In this document: one piece after another, positions 51,601 to 62,217 of the stretch | How the letters are laid out: every line of letters begins with the position of its first letter | How positions within the stretch are numbered: position 1 is the first letter of the stretch | Assembly (NCBI GenBank): GCA_018881555.1 | Contig: JACAXG010000054.1 | Coordinates: 3,899,723 to 3,963,722 of the forward strand | Direction of reading: 5' to 3' | DNA length: 64,000 bases | Origin: Amblyornis subalaris | Lineage: Eukaryota; Chordata; Aves; Passeriformes; Ptilonorhynchidae | Program-made: the position numbers and the translations under genes | The notes under the pieces: generated by a model | What the model was told of the DNA's origin: nothing | Databases searched by the model: none | What the model saw: only the letters and a program-made list of their open reading frames with translations

Positions 51601-54600
51601 GTCAGGTCTGACTCAGCTTGCAGTCCTNTGATTGGAAGAAAAAGGGTGTTGGGCTTGGTTACCCATTTGGTGGAAGCTCAGTCCTTGGACAAGAAGCCCA
51701 TGCCCTCAGAGTCATTCCCATTAATGCCTTAAAGGGGAAATTGAAGTAATATATTAACCTGGTATATATCTACCCGTATTTTCTCTTTGAAAGAGCTAGG
51801 TTTTTTAATGGCTGTATGTTTATTTTAAAATCTGTTTTGCTGAGGCCTGTCTGTGCATTGAAATTATATTTAGCAAGGTAGGATGTAAATTTTGGGAAAA
51901 ATAAGGGCAGCCCTAGCATTTGTCAGCCTCTTGCAGTGTATTTTTTTATTTTGTGTGACCACATGTTATCAAAACAGATGCTGGATTTAAATTGGGAGGT
52001 AAGGGCACAATATATGGCATGGCCAGTGAAATGCNTGTTTGAACCCTCAGGTTCTAAGTGGCTGTGCTGTGCTGTGCTGTGCTGAGTAAGATTGGGGCTA
52101 AGGATGCTAGTGACACTGGACTCTTACATCTTACCCACATTCCATTTTTATTGATTGCACGACCAAAAGCAAGGTCATATGTTAAATGTCAAACTCCCTT
52201 ATTTCAGAGAACTTCTGAATGTGACTGAAATTTGAAGGTGAGNATGTGTGAACAAGGTGAATTTTAAATAAAGCGGCAATAAAAAATTGGTTTCAGTCTA
52301 CTCTTAAATGACTTTGTTGACCTACCCCAAGGGATATCACTATGCAAAAATAGAACGTTGAAGATTCAGTGCGCGTATTAAAGCACAAACTCACATGTCA
52401 TTGTTTATCCACTCCTTCTCACCCTCTAGTGGTAGGCAGAGACACAGATGTGNGACTTTTCCCGAATTCGGATATAAGATGCCACATAAAAAAAATGAGT
52501 GCAAACTCATGCACTTGTTCTGAGTACATCAGATTTCAGGATAGAGTGGGACATTTTATATGANAGGGGAAAACACATAGTTACCAAGAGCTAACTATAT
52601 TTGACAGGCCTACAACGTGTGCCAGGGTAAAGGGTTTGTCAAAATTTCATTGGATTTGGCTAAACCTGTGTTGATAATAGTCGATTTGGAGCAGTATGAT
52701 ATAAATACCTGTCATTTGAACCAGTTTCTTGGTTGTCTTAGGCTAGGCACTGTAGGCACATGTATCACTACAAATTTTAAAAGCAGAAGGACAGAAATNA
52801 CATGAAAGAGAAAGGAAGAGGCAGTTTAGGCTATCTGCCACAAACATGATTGTAAAAGGAAATACATTTTAGTAAAGTTATAAGGGAATGTTAAATTTCT
52901 GTAGAATAAAAACATTTGCAAACCTTGNTCATAGAGGTGAAAAACCTGGCCTGTATTCTGGCTGATGATTGTTTCCTGCTCTGCAGGGCATTTTCAGATT
53001 CCATATTGTCTTCCTTTTTTAAAAAGCTGCTCTCTTGTCTCTATGGTTGAGTTCTTTAGTCTGAGAGATAGCCTAAACCAGTGTTTATGAGAAGTATATA
53101 CCTCTTCTTTTCCTTGGCTCTGGTTTCATATTGCAAGACTTCTAGAGCAATACTCTTTCAAGGCCACCTGTGTCTTCTTCAGTAATTCCCTTTGCACACC
53201 ATCCACTGTGCACTAGCAAACAAGGAAGAGCAAGAANGTCATAACCTAGTCGAGCAAAAAACTCTTTTTGTCACAAAACTATGATTGCATTGGGCTTTAT
53301 TTGCAAGTTCCAAGCTGTTCAATGCTTGTAGAGTGTTGCTGTCCAGTGTTTTGCTGGAGGTAGTGGTAAGAGGTGCGGGAGCTGTTCGCTCCAGGGAAGC
53401 AGAAGATCAAAATGCAATTAAAAGGTGAAGATGACACATAGCTATATACATAGAGAAGAATGGATGATAAGAAGCGTATGAAGAATACTCATCCTTTAGT
53501 TATAAAGAGCTGGTTTAGTTTTTTCCCCACTGAATGATAAGGTTCTGAACTAACAACAAAAAAAAAGTTTCTGAAACCGCTTTTCAAAATTTGATCTTTA
53601 TATGAACTAACTACTGGTCTTAAGAATTCTACTGTGTTTTATGATTGTATGTGTACATGTGTGTACAGTGTTCAAAGGCAAGCTTTTTATGTATATAAAA
53701 AATTATGTTGTACTCTATAAAAAAGAATTTGACAGTCCTTTCCTTTTTGATAGTGTGTTAGTATATATGTATGGCTTTAAGATTTTTCTTGCATTTTCTT
53801 GCAAGTATTTAAATGGTAAATTCATAATTTTAAGGAACAAATGCCAGTGATGTGTAAATACACTGTTTCAAGTATAACAGCATAATACCAACAGTTCTTC
53901 TTACTGGTTTACCACTGTTTTTCTTCTGTATTTAAGGTGGCCTAAGACATGCAGTAGCCAGTATAGCAGGTGTTGAGGCTTACAAATTCATGAAGTTTGA
54001 AGGAGGAGTGCATCGTGTTCAGCGGGTACCAAAGACAGAAAGACAAGGACGCATTCACACCAGCACAATGACTGTTGCAATATTACCCCAACCTACTGAG
54101 GTAATATTTCTCTTTTAGTATTGTGGACTTTACCAGGAGCAATATTTGATTCCCAAAGTGTTTTCTGTCTTTCCTGTTATTCTCGCTTAATGACTTTTTT
54201 GAATCTTAAACTGGGTTGTATTTGTTAGTTTATTTTTATTTTAATCACATNGATGAAATAAAGAATTTCTGTCTTTCCTCTTAATCCTAATCTCAAGAAA
54301 GTCGCTGACAGTTTACTTAAGTTGAAAATTCACTGTGACTGTGTCTTGCATGTTTTGTGGAAAACTACATTTCCTGCAAAGTTATCAGAAGACTGAATCA
54401 TTTTACAAGGCTCATAGATACTTCTTTTAGCACCTCCTCTTTCCCATTTTTATAGTGTCCTCACATGCCTGTTCCAAAGTGTATATTCAATATATTCAGT
54501 CTATATTTGCTTGGTAAAAAGCAATGGGCTAAGAATTAAAGCTTCATTTTGATGTTTGTTTCGTGTTGACCTTGCAGTTTGTCAAAGATGTTAATCCTTC

Positions 54601-57600
54601 CTGTACCCTCTTGAAGTTGTCTCACTCTTTCCTCACAGAGACTAATTCTCCACTCCAGAGCCAGAAAAAGGGGTATCTTCCATTTTATTTAAAAACCATC
54701 TGGTCAAGCTCCGGTATTGGTTAACTCTGCTGGAAGAGGATGCACAGCTTTCGGAAGAGGGGAAAATTGGTGCTAAGGGAGGGTTACGCGTTAACTTACT
54801 GTGTGTCTGATTTCTTGAGTTCCATCGTGGTGCAGTCCAATCTGACTACAAAGATTTGTTAATATGTTTATAAGTGGATGTGAACTACTCCTCGTAAACT
54901 TTCAAAAGTTTGATCTTGCATGAATGTGCCATCTAAAATAAGCTGATTATGCATATTTGATCTCTGTCTAGAAAGAAACAACATAAAAACTCTTTTTTTC
55001 TTTTTCTTTTTCCTGTCTCCCNTGACAGATGAGGCTGCAAATCAGTCCAAAAGATCTACGGATAGAAACAAAGCGAGCTAGTGGAGCTGGAGGGCAACAT
55101 GTTAATACAACAGACAGTGCTGTACGGATAGTTCACATTCCAACAGGTGCTCCATTTTTTCCTTAGTACAAGATCTACATTGCAAAAATGCTATCAGAAT
55201 TTCTTTTGAAACAATGGTTTTATTTTCAAATCTGGGCAACGGTAGAGCATAGTTTTAATGTAGTTTTCATGTCTGTTCATACTACTATAAAGGCAGCATC
55301 TTGTGCCCACTCTAGTTTTTAGTAGTGAAGACTATTGGCTTCAGTAGGTAAGCTATCCATTTTGCCATTAAACATGACACACTAAAAGCATCCAGATGAG
55401 TTTCTNTCAAAAAGTTGTGTTTAAGCTTTCAAATAATGAAAATTACATTGAAAAATGGAGTGGGTTGAAATCTGATGATTTGCCTCTTCTTGACTAGCCT
55501 CCAAAAGAGAGATTGCTCTGTTTCCATATTAAAATGTTACTTTTAATTGTAGAGTCTACTGAGGATGCCAGCTCCCATTTGTCTGCTGGCTGCTTTCCTG
55601 TACATGACACACATAATTAGGAGGCCCATCCGTCTGGCTCCGGTTAGGAAACATAGCAGGGATAAGATACACCCTAAAACACTACCTGATTTTAGCTGTC
55701 GTATGGGGGTTTTTTAATTGCCATTCCTAAGCCTTTTANTTCCCTTTCAGCAATCCACAATAGTCTTCTTGACTTTCATTGCATTTTAACTTTTCCTCTT
55801 CTCTAGTACAAACATTACTCAGGCTTTACAGCCACAGGGTAATCCCAAGTGCTCTTTATCTTCCTGTGTCCAGATTTTTGCCACCCATTTCTTTGAATTT
55901 GTTTAAGACATTAATCCATTCTGCACTTTTTGCATCACCTTAGTAAAGCACAAGGTAAACAGAGAAGAGNATAAAATTCTGTTCAGTATATGGTTACAAA
56001 AATATACTCCAGATTAAAATTTTTGGATTACCTGCATGTTTGGATAAAAGCACAACAAACTAAAACCAGNAATTGATCTTAGATTTAGCTGAAGGCAGTT
56101 ACTAGGGTATCTTATAGAAATCTTAAAGTGGATTGCAAATTTTTTGCAGTTATCTGTGGTGAATAGGGAAGTNCATACCTCACCTTATCTCCTGACTTTT
56201 TTTCATTCCACCTTTTTCTTCTTCACTTCTCTCATCTCTCTTCCCTTAAAATCGTCCTGTTGCTACTTCTATTTTTCTCATCCTAAATCTTTTTATAAAC
56301 CTTCACTGAGACCCAAAATGTTGTTTATAAATAAGTCTTTCATGAAATAATACTACGTAATCTTATAAAATTATCCTCTAATATTACCAGAACTACTTAA
56401 TAAATCCAAATAATAACTTAGCTTGCGCTGTATTTCTTCTCCCTAGTCCTTTCTTGGGCTGTTCATTTCTTATCTTTAATTTTATGTTTTGGGATGAGAA
56501 AGCACACCCTTTCATTTTTTTAAATAAAATTCTGCCCAGTTTTTTATATTCTGATCATATTCTATACATGCACTCTCGTGTATTTTACTGTTCCTTAAAT
56601 CCTACATTTCCTGGAACTGTGGCCAAAATTTATAAGTACTCAAGGTGTCTTTTGTAAGTCAGATCACATCACATATCTTTTATTTCATTATCCATCCGTT
56701 GTCCAGGTGAATTAAATTTCCACTGAATTAAATTTCTTGTCTTATGGCTTAAAACACCTGNACAACTCAGCCTACACTTCTCTCCCAAATGTATTATTAC
56801 TCCTTAATGAACCTGGACTTTTACATTCCCAGTCCAAAATACATGTGGAAGAAACAAACAGCCTAATGTAACATAATAAAAATCTTCCAGAAATTGCAGA
56901 ACTCTTTTAGTATGTGTTAATCTGAAGTCCTAAATGTCATGATATTTTTGACAGGGATTGTGTCTGAATGTCAGCAAGAAAGGTCTCAAATTAGAAACAA
57001 AGAGAAGGCTATGCAAATGCTATGTGCTAAACTNTACAATGCCAAACTAGAAGAAGAAACCAAAAAGAGAAACAGTGCTCGAAAGATTCAAGTAAGTTTC
57101 ATTTAGTAGTGAGATAATTCTGTAGAAGTATAACTTTTTAGGGTAACAACCCCTTTGCTGANCTGCAAGTATTAAATGGAAATATAAAGCAACAGGAGCC
57201 CAGGAAGGACTTACATGAGGCAAAAAAAAGTAATAGAATCATAGAGTGGTTTGGATTGGCAGGGACCTTAAAGATAGTCTAGCTCTGACCCTCCTACCGT
57301 GGGCAGGGACACTTTNGACTAGGCCAGTCTGGAGAACAAAAGTTGTGGAGTCCACAAGCTCTCTAAACAANAAAATTACATTTTATTTCAGCAATAAAGG
57401 TCATATATTAACCAGACTTAAAATTTCAGTCGTATGTAAATGCAAGAGATCCAGTGGCAAAAACTGGATTGCAGCATGAAGAACCAGAATGGTATTAGAA
57501 AAAGATGCAGTAAAATCATTCTTTTACATGTTTGAGAATAATTNCTGCTACTGTTGAAGTGATCTGAGTACTATGTAACTATATCNAATTTTATGTAATC

Positions 57601-57915
57601 ATGGGAGGATGAGAAACCTTTTGCTTTATATGCTTAATCAATATTTCATCATTTTTATAAGATGATGATGATGATAATCTGATTCTTCTTGTTCAATAGA
57701 TTGGGACTAAAGCAAGATCAGAGAAGATCAGAACATACAACTTTCCACAGGACCGGATTACAGACCACAGAATAAGCAGATCAGTGCATCATGTTGAGTC
57801 TTTCATGCTAGGGGAAGAAATGCTAGATGAAATGATACAAACTCTGAGAGAATATGCTGACTATGAATCTCTAATGGAAATTATTTCAGAAAATGAAAAA
57901 AAGAATTCCTCCTGA
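45376..57915 (+). CDS. MTRF1L: MTRF1L (mitochondrial translational release factor 1-like, mtRF1a), complete coding region in seven exons
   Basis: Joining 45376-45658, 48457-48536, 49629-49812, 53937-54100, 55029-55146, 56955-57091 and 57700-57915 gives 393 residues; human MTRF1L is about 380 as I recall. The Arg/Ala-rich, acid-poor N terminus (residues 1 to about 45) fits a mitochondrial targeting sequence. A charged helical segment follows (about 75-120), then the PCRF-type domain. The stop-codon recognition tripeptide is PKT at 214-216, and the peptidyl-hydrolysis loop has GGQ at 258-260 within [17 protein letters not shown]. The family is known to read UAA and UAG on the mitochondrial ribosome and release the finished peptide; the Gln of GGQ is the methylated residue. 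All exon phases fit. One ambiguous base (57034) is in a silent third position (CTN, Leu). MTRF1 is the close paralogue, but the neighbouring genes and sequence favour MTRF1L. Confidence 0.97.
45716..45740. repeat. Poly(G) run of 25 bases
   Basis: An uninterrupted G run just before the N gap. Such tracts form G-quadruplexes and are error-prone in sequencing, so the exact length may be unreliable. Confidence 0.8.
45774..45849. other. Assembly gap (76 N)
   Basis: Unresolved bases between two similar GC-rich segments. The true length is unknown. Confidence 0.99.
47947..48140 (-). mobile_element. CR1 LINE, 3' end, antisense
   Basis: On the + strand it reads the reverse of a CR1 3' end: 'gaatggctgaggtgggaagg', 'ctgctaaagcagggtcaccc', 'aagttgcccagg', 'gagtatctccaaggatgg', 'ctggacaacctgtgccac'. 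It lies in MTRF1L intron 1. Confidence 0.9.
48457..48536 (+). CDS. MTRF1L: MTRF1L exon 2 (residues 95-121)
   Basis: The acceptor (atattccag) ends at 48456 and the donor is gttagg at 48537. Two bases complete Asp95, then [20 protein letters not shown] and AELKQQ follow. This charged helix matches the family's region before the PCRF core. Eighty bases, ending in phase 0. Confidence 0.94.
48537..49628 (+). other. MTRF1L intron 2
   Basis: It contains a short CR1 3' end on the plus strand (48607-48664) and a moderately GC-rich patch around 49.38-49.56 kb that I do not recognise. Open frames there on both strands overlap and lack domains. Confidence 0.85.
48607..48664 (+). mobile_element. CR1 LINE, extreme 3' end
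   Basis: It reads 'gctggaactagatgatattt', then 'aaggtctcttccaacccaaa' and 'ccattctatgattctt', the terminal part of CR1 with one tail unit. It lies 70 bases after MTRF1L exon 2. Confidence 0.88.
49629..49812 (+). CDS. MTRF1L: MTRF1L exon 3 (residues 122-182)
   Basis: The acceptor (tattcgcag) ends at 49628 and the donor is gtcagt at 49813. The exon encodes [20 protein letters not shown], then [20 protein letters not shown] and so on to FPSEI, plus the first base of Gly183. The GGQEAMLF segment here is in domain 2 and is not the catalytic GGQ. It is strongly conserved relative to vertebrate MTRF1L. Confidence 0.96.
49813..53936 (+). other. MTRF1L intron 3, 4.1 kb
   Basis: AT-rich intron with a short GCTGT pentanucleotide repeat (about 52063-52085). 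Short ORFs are random in appearance, and I see no other element. Confidence 0.88.
52063..52085. repeat. (GCTGT)n short tandem repeat
   Basis: Four to five copies of a GCTGT pentamer in MTRF1L intron 3. Confidence 0.8.
53937..54100 (+). CDS. MTRF1L: MTRF1L exon 4, with codon-recognition PKT motif (residues 183-237)
   Basis: The acceptor is tatttaag, with an A rather than C/T before AG, and the donor is gtaata. Two bases complete Gly183, followed by [20 protein letters not shown], then [20 protein letters not shown] and [17 protein letters not shown] (214-216) is the PxT tripeptide of RF1-type factors, known to read the second and third stop-codon positions for UAA and UAG. Confidence 0.96.
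54101..55028 (+). other. MTRF1L intron 4
   Basis: AT-rich, 0.9 kb, with a long T/C-rich tract before the next exon and one ambiguous base inside that tract (55022). Nothing else is recognised. Confidence 0.9.
55029..55146 (+). CDS. MTRF1L: MTRF1L exon 5, with catalytic GGQ (residues 238-276)
   Basis: The acceptor (cntgacag) ends at 55028 and the donor is gtgctc at 55147, weaker than consensus. It encodes [20 protein letters not shown], then [19 protein letters not shown], plus one base of Gly277. GGQ is at residues 258-260 and enters the peptidyl-transferase centre to trigger ester hydrolysis. Confidence 0.96.
55147..56954 (+). other. MTRF1L intron 5
   Basis: AT-rich, 1.8 kb, without a recognised element. 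The ORFs at 56144-56350 and 56454-56657 are low-complexity, T-rich frames. Confidence 0.88.
56955..57091 (+). CDS. MTRF1L: MTRF1L exon 6 (residues 277-322)
   Basis: The acceptor (tttgacag) ends at 56954 and the donor is gtaagt at 57092. Two bases complete Gly277, then [20 protein letters not shown] and the basic helix continue to SARKIQ. The ambiguous base at 57034 is the third base of a Leu codon and is silent. Confidence 0.95.
57092..57699 (+). other. MTRF1L intron 6
   Basis: It holds an antisense CR1 fragment (57234-57340) and a short GAT trinucleotide repeat just before the acceptor (57660-57675). Confidence 0.88.
57234..57340 (-). mobile_element. CR1 LINE, 3' end, antisense
   Basis: On the + strand: 'agaatcatagagtggtttgg', 'attggcagggaccttaaaga', 'accgtgggcagggacact', 'gactaggccagtctgg'. 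This is the reverse of a CR1 3' terminus, truncated after about 100 bases. Confidence 0.9.
57700..57915 (+). CDS. MTRF1L: MTRF1L exon 7, C terminus (residues 323-393)
   Basis: The acceptor (gttcaatag) ends at 57699. It encodes [20 protein letters not shown] and [14 protein letters not shown] through [20 protein letters not shown], then TGA at 57913-57915. The [12 protein letters not shown] block is a hallmark of RF1-type factors. The tail after IIS is a few residues longer than in human as I recall it. Confidence 0.96.
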   Translation: MGTKARSEKIRTYNFPQDRITDHRISRSVHHVESFMLGEEMLDEMIQTLREYADYESLMEIISENEKKNSS

Positions 57916-58375
57916 ACATTGCTNTTTCTCAGGCCATTACAACAGATGTAGACCTTGGTCTGCAAAGAAGCTTCTTGGAGCACCTCCGAGAAAATGGAAC
58001 TTCTTTTCAGATCATGAAAAACATCACAACTTGTTTCTTCATGACGATTAAACAGTTTTCTCACTTGCTGAGTAAAAGACTTTATTAATCTTCGTATGAG
58101 ATATTATTGCTGCAGCAGTCCTTTTGAAAAGTAANTTTGACTGCACCAGAAGTAACAGCAGTTTTTAACTTTTTCCACTGGGAAGATATTGATATACCAC
58201 TCTCAAAAGGTATGCATGCATTAAAAAAGGAGTTATTTCTAGTTCCAGTTTTCATTTAAACTATAGTTTAAACATCAGTACAGTGTCANATAGCTTACTT
58301 GAGGAACAAAAAAAAATCCTGTTCTGTTTGAGTGANTGGAAAAGAGTTATAAATAAATGACCCCACTCTACCTAT
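57916..58375 (+). other. MTRF1L: MTRF1L 3' untranslated region (probable extent)
   Basis: The first plausible polyadenylation signal is AATAAA at 58352-58357. Another is at 59690-59695, much closer to FBXO5. The extent is inferred from the signal only. Confidence 0.5.
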
Positions 58376-59939
58376 CTGCATATTTATTAATCACTTATAT
58401 GTGCCATGGGAGATGGAGTCAGAGTGTATCTCTGTCATGTTTTTATGGACTTCTGGCTGTTATTCATAAACACACAAAAAAAGTTTAGTAGTATCTCTTG
58501 TTCTGGAAAAAGAAGCCATGGAAGCCAAGTGATAAATCATATAAATTGGTTTTGGAATTAATGTTTCTGGTTTTGANTCAAAAGTGGAAAGAATTGTTAC
58601 AATATTTATGTTTTTAACTGACTGTCCAAGTTATTGATTTTCTAAAGGTTACATGCTATGACCGGGATCTTACTGTTCTTGTCTATTTATTTAACAGTGT
58701 CTTAAAACATTCAGTACCTTTATCAGCTTTGTTTTCTAGTAAACCCTGCATGGTAACTATGATTAAGTTCCAAATCTTTTCATTAAAGATGCATACATGA
58801 ACTTCAGATGTAGGACTGTCTGTATGCATAAGATGAGGCATANGTATTTCCTCTTGGTTAGCATGACACCTAGGTCTACATTTGCTGTCAGTTTTANAAC
58901 TGCCAACTGGCAAAAAAAGTAAAAAGAAACATTGACTCATTTTTTGTGTAAAATAATTTGATGCATGTAAGATAATTAGATTGGAGCAGAAACTAGGACT
59001 GAAGTCTTTATTCCCACCAGATCAATATTGTAAATGGAAAACTACAGAGCACTTGTGACAGTCCTACTGACTTGACTTAAAGCNGGGCTCTCTTATACCA
59101 AGTGATAGATAAAGTTTGCAGTTCTTTCTCACTTCAGCTTCATATTCCTCCAAACAAATGAGCCGTCAACCAGGTCTAAGCACTGGACTACTGCAGGAAG
59201 CTTAGATAGCTGGTTAGACCTTTGCCACCCTAGACCTTCCCTGTGTTCCGACTTGTAGCCTGTCTGGCCAGATCCTGCCTGACTCAAAGCCTTCCTGTTC
59301 TGGTCTGGGTCTTGAACAGACACTAGGTGTATTGATGCCTTGCAAGTGACCAGCCTCTGATCAGTGTGAGAAGAACCAGACATCATGTGGTTCTGGCAGG
59401 AGGCTGACAGAGGTGTTCCAAAACTGGCATTTGACAGTGCTGTACAGAGGGGGACTTCACTGTCCTCCTTGGCCTGTCATGGCAGGCTTTACTGTATAAA
59501 GACTTGAAGTCCCCTGCTTGCTTTGTGTTAATTTCAATGCAAGGGATGTTCTCTCTGTTAACACAGCCTCCCTGAGCTGTGAGCAGATTGCCTTTCCAGC
59601 AGCAGCAGGGATCCCTGCACTGGTGTCCAGCCTAGCTCCCAGTAGTGCTCCTGCTCATTCTGCAACTGCTGGTAGCATTGGTCATATAAAATAAATACAA
59701 TTCTTTCATGGGAGGAGCCCAGATCCACTGCCAGACTCGAATTACAGAGTGGATAAGGCTGGAAGGGGCCTCAGTGGGTCATCCGGTCCAACCTCCCTGC
59801 TTAAGCAGGGTCGTCCTAGAGCACATGGCACAGGATTGCGTCCAGACGGTCCTTGAATATCTCCAGTGGGGGAGAGAATCCTTCCCCGGTAGAGGAGCTT
59901 TGCAGATTCGGAGCGTGCCAGGGTGGTGGGAAAGTCCCA
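58376..59939. other. Intergenic DNA between MTRF1L and FBXO5
   Basis: About 1.6 kb. It contains an antisense CR1 3' fragment (59740-59875) right at the edge of the FBXO5 CpG island. No gene is seen. Confidence 0.8.
59740..59875 (-). mobile_element. CR1 LINE, 3' end, antisense, next to the FBXO5 promoter
   Basis: On the + strand: 'gataaggctggaaggggcct', 'gtccaacctccctgcttaag', 'agcagggtcgtcctagagca', 'gacggtccttgaatatctcc'. It has the opposite orientation to FBXO5 and lies about 320-450 bases upstream of the likely transcription start. Confidence 0.88.
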
Positions 59940-60195
59940 GGCGCGTCCATTTAAAAAAGCAGACGCAGCTGCAGCTGGGCGCGTGTCCCTGCCGGGCGCA
60001 GTCGGTGGCTCCTGCGAGACCGCGAGCGGTGCGGGGCCGGAGGGCGGCAGGAAGGGGCGGGCGGGAGCGGCTGCCGCGCGGGAGCCGCCGCCGCGCCCCC
60101 GCCCCGCGCGCGCTGCCCCGCGCTAGCCGCGTCCCTCCCCAGCGGCCGAGGAGGGAAAATGTGGGAACGGGCCGGCCCCGCCCGCCGCGCCCCGG

Positions 60196-60298
60196 ATTGG
60201 CCGGCGCCGCCCGCCCGCCGCCCATTGGCTGTGTCCTGCCCGCCGGCGCCGCGCCATTGGCCGGCGCCGGTTTGGTACCAAATTTAAAGTTTTTAAAA
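60196..60298 (+). promoter_or_regulatory. FBXO5: FBXO5 core promoter: three inverted CCAAT boxes and a CHR-like TTTAAA
   Basis: ATTGG (CCAAT on the minus strand) occurs at 60196-60200, 60224-60228 and 60256-60260, spaced 28 and 32 bases. TTTAAA lies at 60283-60288 and an AT-rich TTTTAAAA at 60291-60298. Regularly spaced NF-Y sites upstream of a CHR-type element are the known design of G2/M genes controlled by DREAM and MuvB. FBXO5 is known to be cell-cycle regulated. The TTTAAA could instead act as a TATA-like element. Confidence 0.65.
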
Positions 60299-60309
60299 AG
60301 CGCCGGGCG

Positions 60310-60359
60310 AGAGCGGCCGCGCATTCACTGCCCGCGGCGGCGCCGGCGCGGCCCTGCAG
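60310..60359 (+). other. FBXO5: FBXO5 exon 1, apparently untranslated (3' end at 60359)
   Basis: The exon is inferred from its position just downstream of the promoter motifs and a strong donor CAG|GTGAGC at 60359/60360, paired with the acceptor before 62218. It lacks ATG in any frame that joins exon 2, and an in-frame TAA lies upstream at 60294-60296. The 5' end is a guess. Splicing is not proven by this sequence alone. Confidence 0.55.
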
Positions 60360-62217
60360 GTGAGCGCGGGACGGGCGCCGTGCGCTCTGCTGGGAGCCGC
60401 TGCGGGGCCGTGGGGCTGCGCGGTCGGGGCTCTGCGGCAGGGCCGGCTCGGGTACAGCGGGGCTCTGCGGTCAAGGCTCCGTGGCCAGGGTGGCGGGAGT
60501 TGGCGGTGTACGTGGTGGCGGGACGTGGGGGGGGGGGTGATAGCGGCGCTGTGGGGGGACCGGAGTGGGGACGGAGATCCCCGGCGGCCGCCCGGTCCCA
60601 CCGCCCTCCCCAGCCCAGCCCCGCAGCTATCCCGCCGGCGGGACGGGATGGGATGAGACGGGACGGCGGCGCATGGGCGGCCAAGGAGCGCCCCGATCCC
60701 GCCAACGAGCCGCGTGTGGGGTGCTCCCCGCTGCTCACCGCTCTAGCGGGTCTGGGGCCGGGCCGGGGTGGGGATCCCGGCTCGGCTCCCGCCGGCGGGC
60801 AGCGGCGGGCGGGGAGGCGCCGCGCCCCTCTGTCTCCCGCCCGCCGGGCCACGCCGTCGGAGGGGCATCCCCCCGGCGCCCTCCTGCCCGCCCCGCCAGC
60901 ACCATTTTAGGGGGAATCCTCCAGCGCGGGGCAAAGAGGAGTGCCTCGAAGGCTCAAGGTGAAGTTCCCGGGGCCGTGGGGCACGGCAGAGCCGGGACCC
61001 GGTCTACCTGCTGCCGGCCCGGGCCATCTTGAGCGCACGGCGGGAGCAGCCTGACAGCGCCGCGGGGGCCCGCGGCTGAGCCCGCTCCGGGGGTCAGGGC
61101 AGGCCCTGGTGCACCGAAATGTGATGGGGGGACGTTTTCCGATTCATCAGGATTTCAGCCCAAAAGCTTCATTACTTGCTTGCAAGGAAGGGGGGAAGGG
61201 GAGGAGGGGGCTTAGCGAGCGTTTGCATCTCTTCCCCCAGCTCACACGATACAAAGCCATAAGCGTATTTGCTCCTTTCTCCCACCAAACGTAGGTACAA
61301 AGAAGGGGCTTTTTCTCTAAATCGTTCATGAAACCCGTTTTTCTCATGCTTCTTTCCAAAACGGCTGGAAGGGCTTAAATCCTTTAAAATTATTGCTCGA
61401 ATGGGGGAGCTTATATTTCCTACGGATTGCAAAGCATGTTGAAAATTATTTGCCCTTTAGGTTTAACAGGGGAGAGATGGCCTCCTTCTCCNCTTCAGCC
61501 CTCGCCCATCCCCCCGCAATTGTTACTATAGATAGCACCACATTTCGGGGGGAGGGGAAAGAAGCAGGGCAAGAAAAGCTCAATTTCTCTATGATATCTA
61601 TCGACCTCCCACCTTCTTAAAATCATGCTTGTAAGTAACCTTTATTTCACTCTGACCATTGATAGAGGATGGCTGCTTTTCTTTGTAATTTACACACACG
61701 TGTGAGCACTCAAGCTTTTCCTGTGCCACCCAGCCTTCTCCCTTTTCAAAAATGCCAGATATCTGGCTACACCAATAGCATTCGCTCTGGTCTTCGATGC
61801 AAACTTTAGGCTTCTCTGACCTGCGCAGGTCTGCGGTCACTCATGGACCCTCTGCCACTGGTGTCCCTTGCAGGAACCTCAAGTGTCCTGACTATGTTGC
61901 TACATTTAGGGTAGGAAGTGGGAGCATTGGTGTGTCTAATCTATGCTGGTGGAATGGTGACCAAGTAAATCACCTAGTCAGTTTTCTTGCCCTACTTATA
62001 TGCAGCATGAAACTAGTTTTTGAGAAGATCTTANGTAGATTTAATCAGTGGCTGTTCAAATCCTTATCCGCTACTTGTGTTTTAAACACTAGAGGGTGAC
62101 AGATAAAAGCATAAAATTCATAATGCAGAAGGGAAGCATGGTCGAGTCTTTATAAGAAAAAGAATTTGTGGTCTAGTTTATGCTGTGTTTTAATACTGTC
62201 CTTGTTGTTTCTTGCAG
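60360..62217 (+). other. FBXO5 intron 1
   Basis: The first 750 bases are still CpG-rich and the rest is more balanced. No alternative coding first exon resembling the long-form mammalian N terminus was recognised, although one could be missed in GC-rich sequence. Confidence 0.6.

Larger units (their letters stand above)
59945..61110. promoter_or_regulatory. FBXO5: FBXO5 CpG island
   Basis: Dense CpG from about 59.95 to 61.1 kb, covering the promoter, untranslated exon 1 and the start of intron 1. Long open frames on both strands here (up to 400 codons) result from the GC-rich composition and have no recognisable domains. Confidence 0.85.

Noticed and set aside
60291..60310. AAAGCGCC next to the AT-rich element as an E2F site
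   Set aside because: It does not match TTTSSCGC in either orientation, so it is not claimed.
59708..60910. 400-codon open frame on the + strand
   Set aside because: It runs from a CR1 fragment through the FBXO5 promoter and CpG island, is Pro/Arg/Ala/Gly-rich, has overlapping open frames on the other strand and no domain. GC-rich composition explains it.
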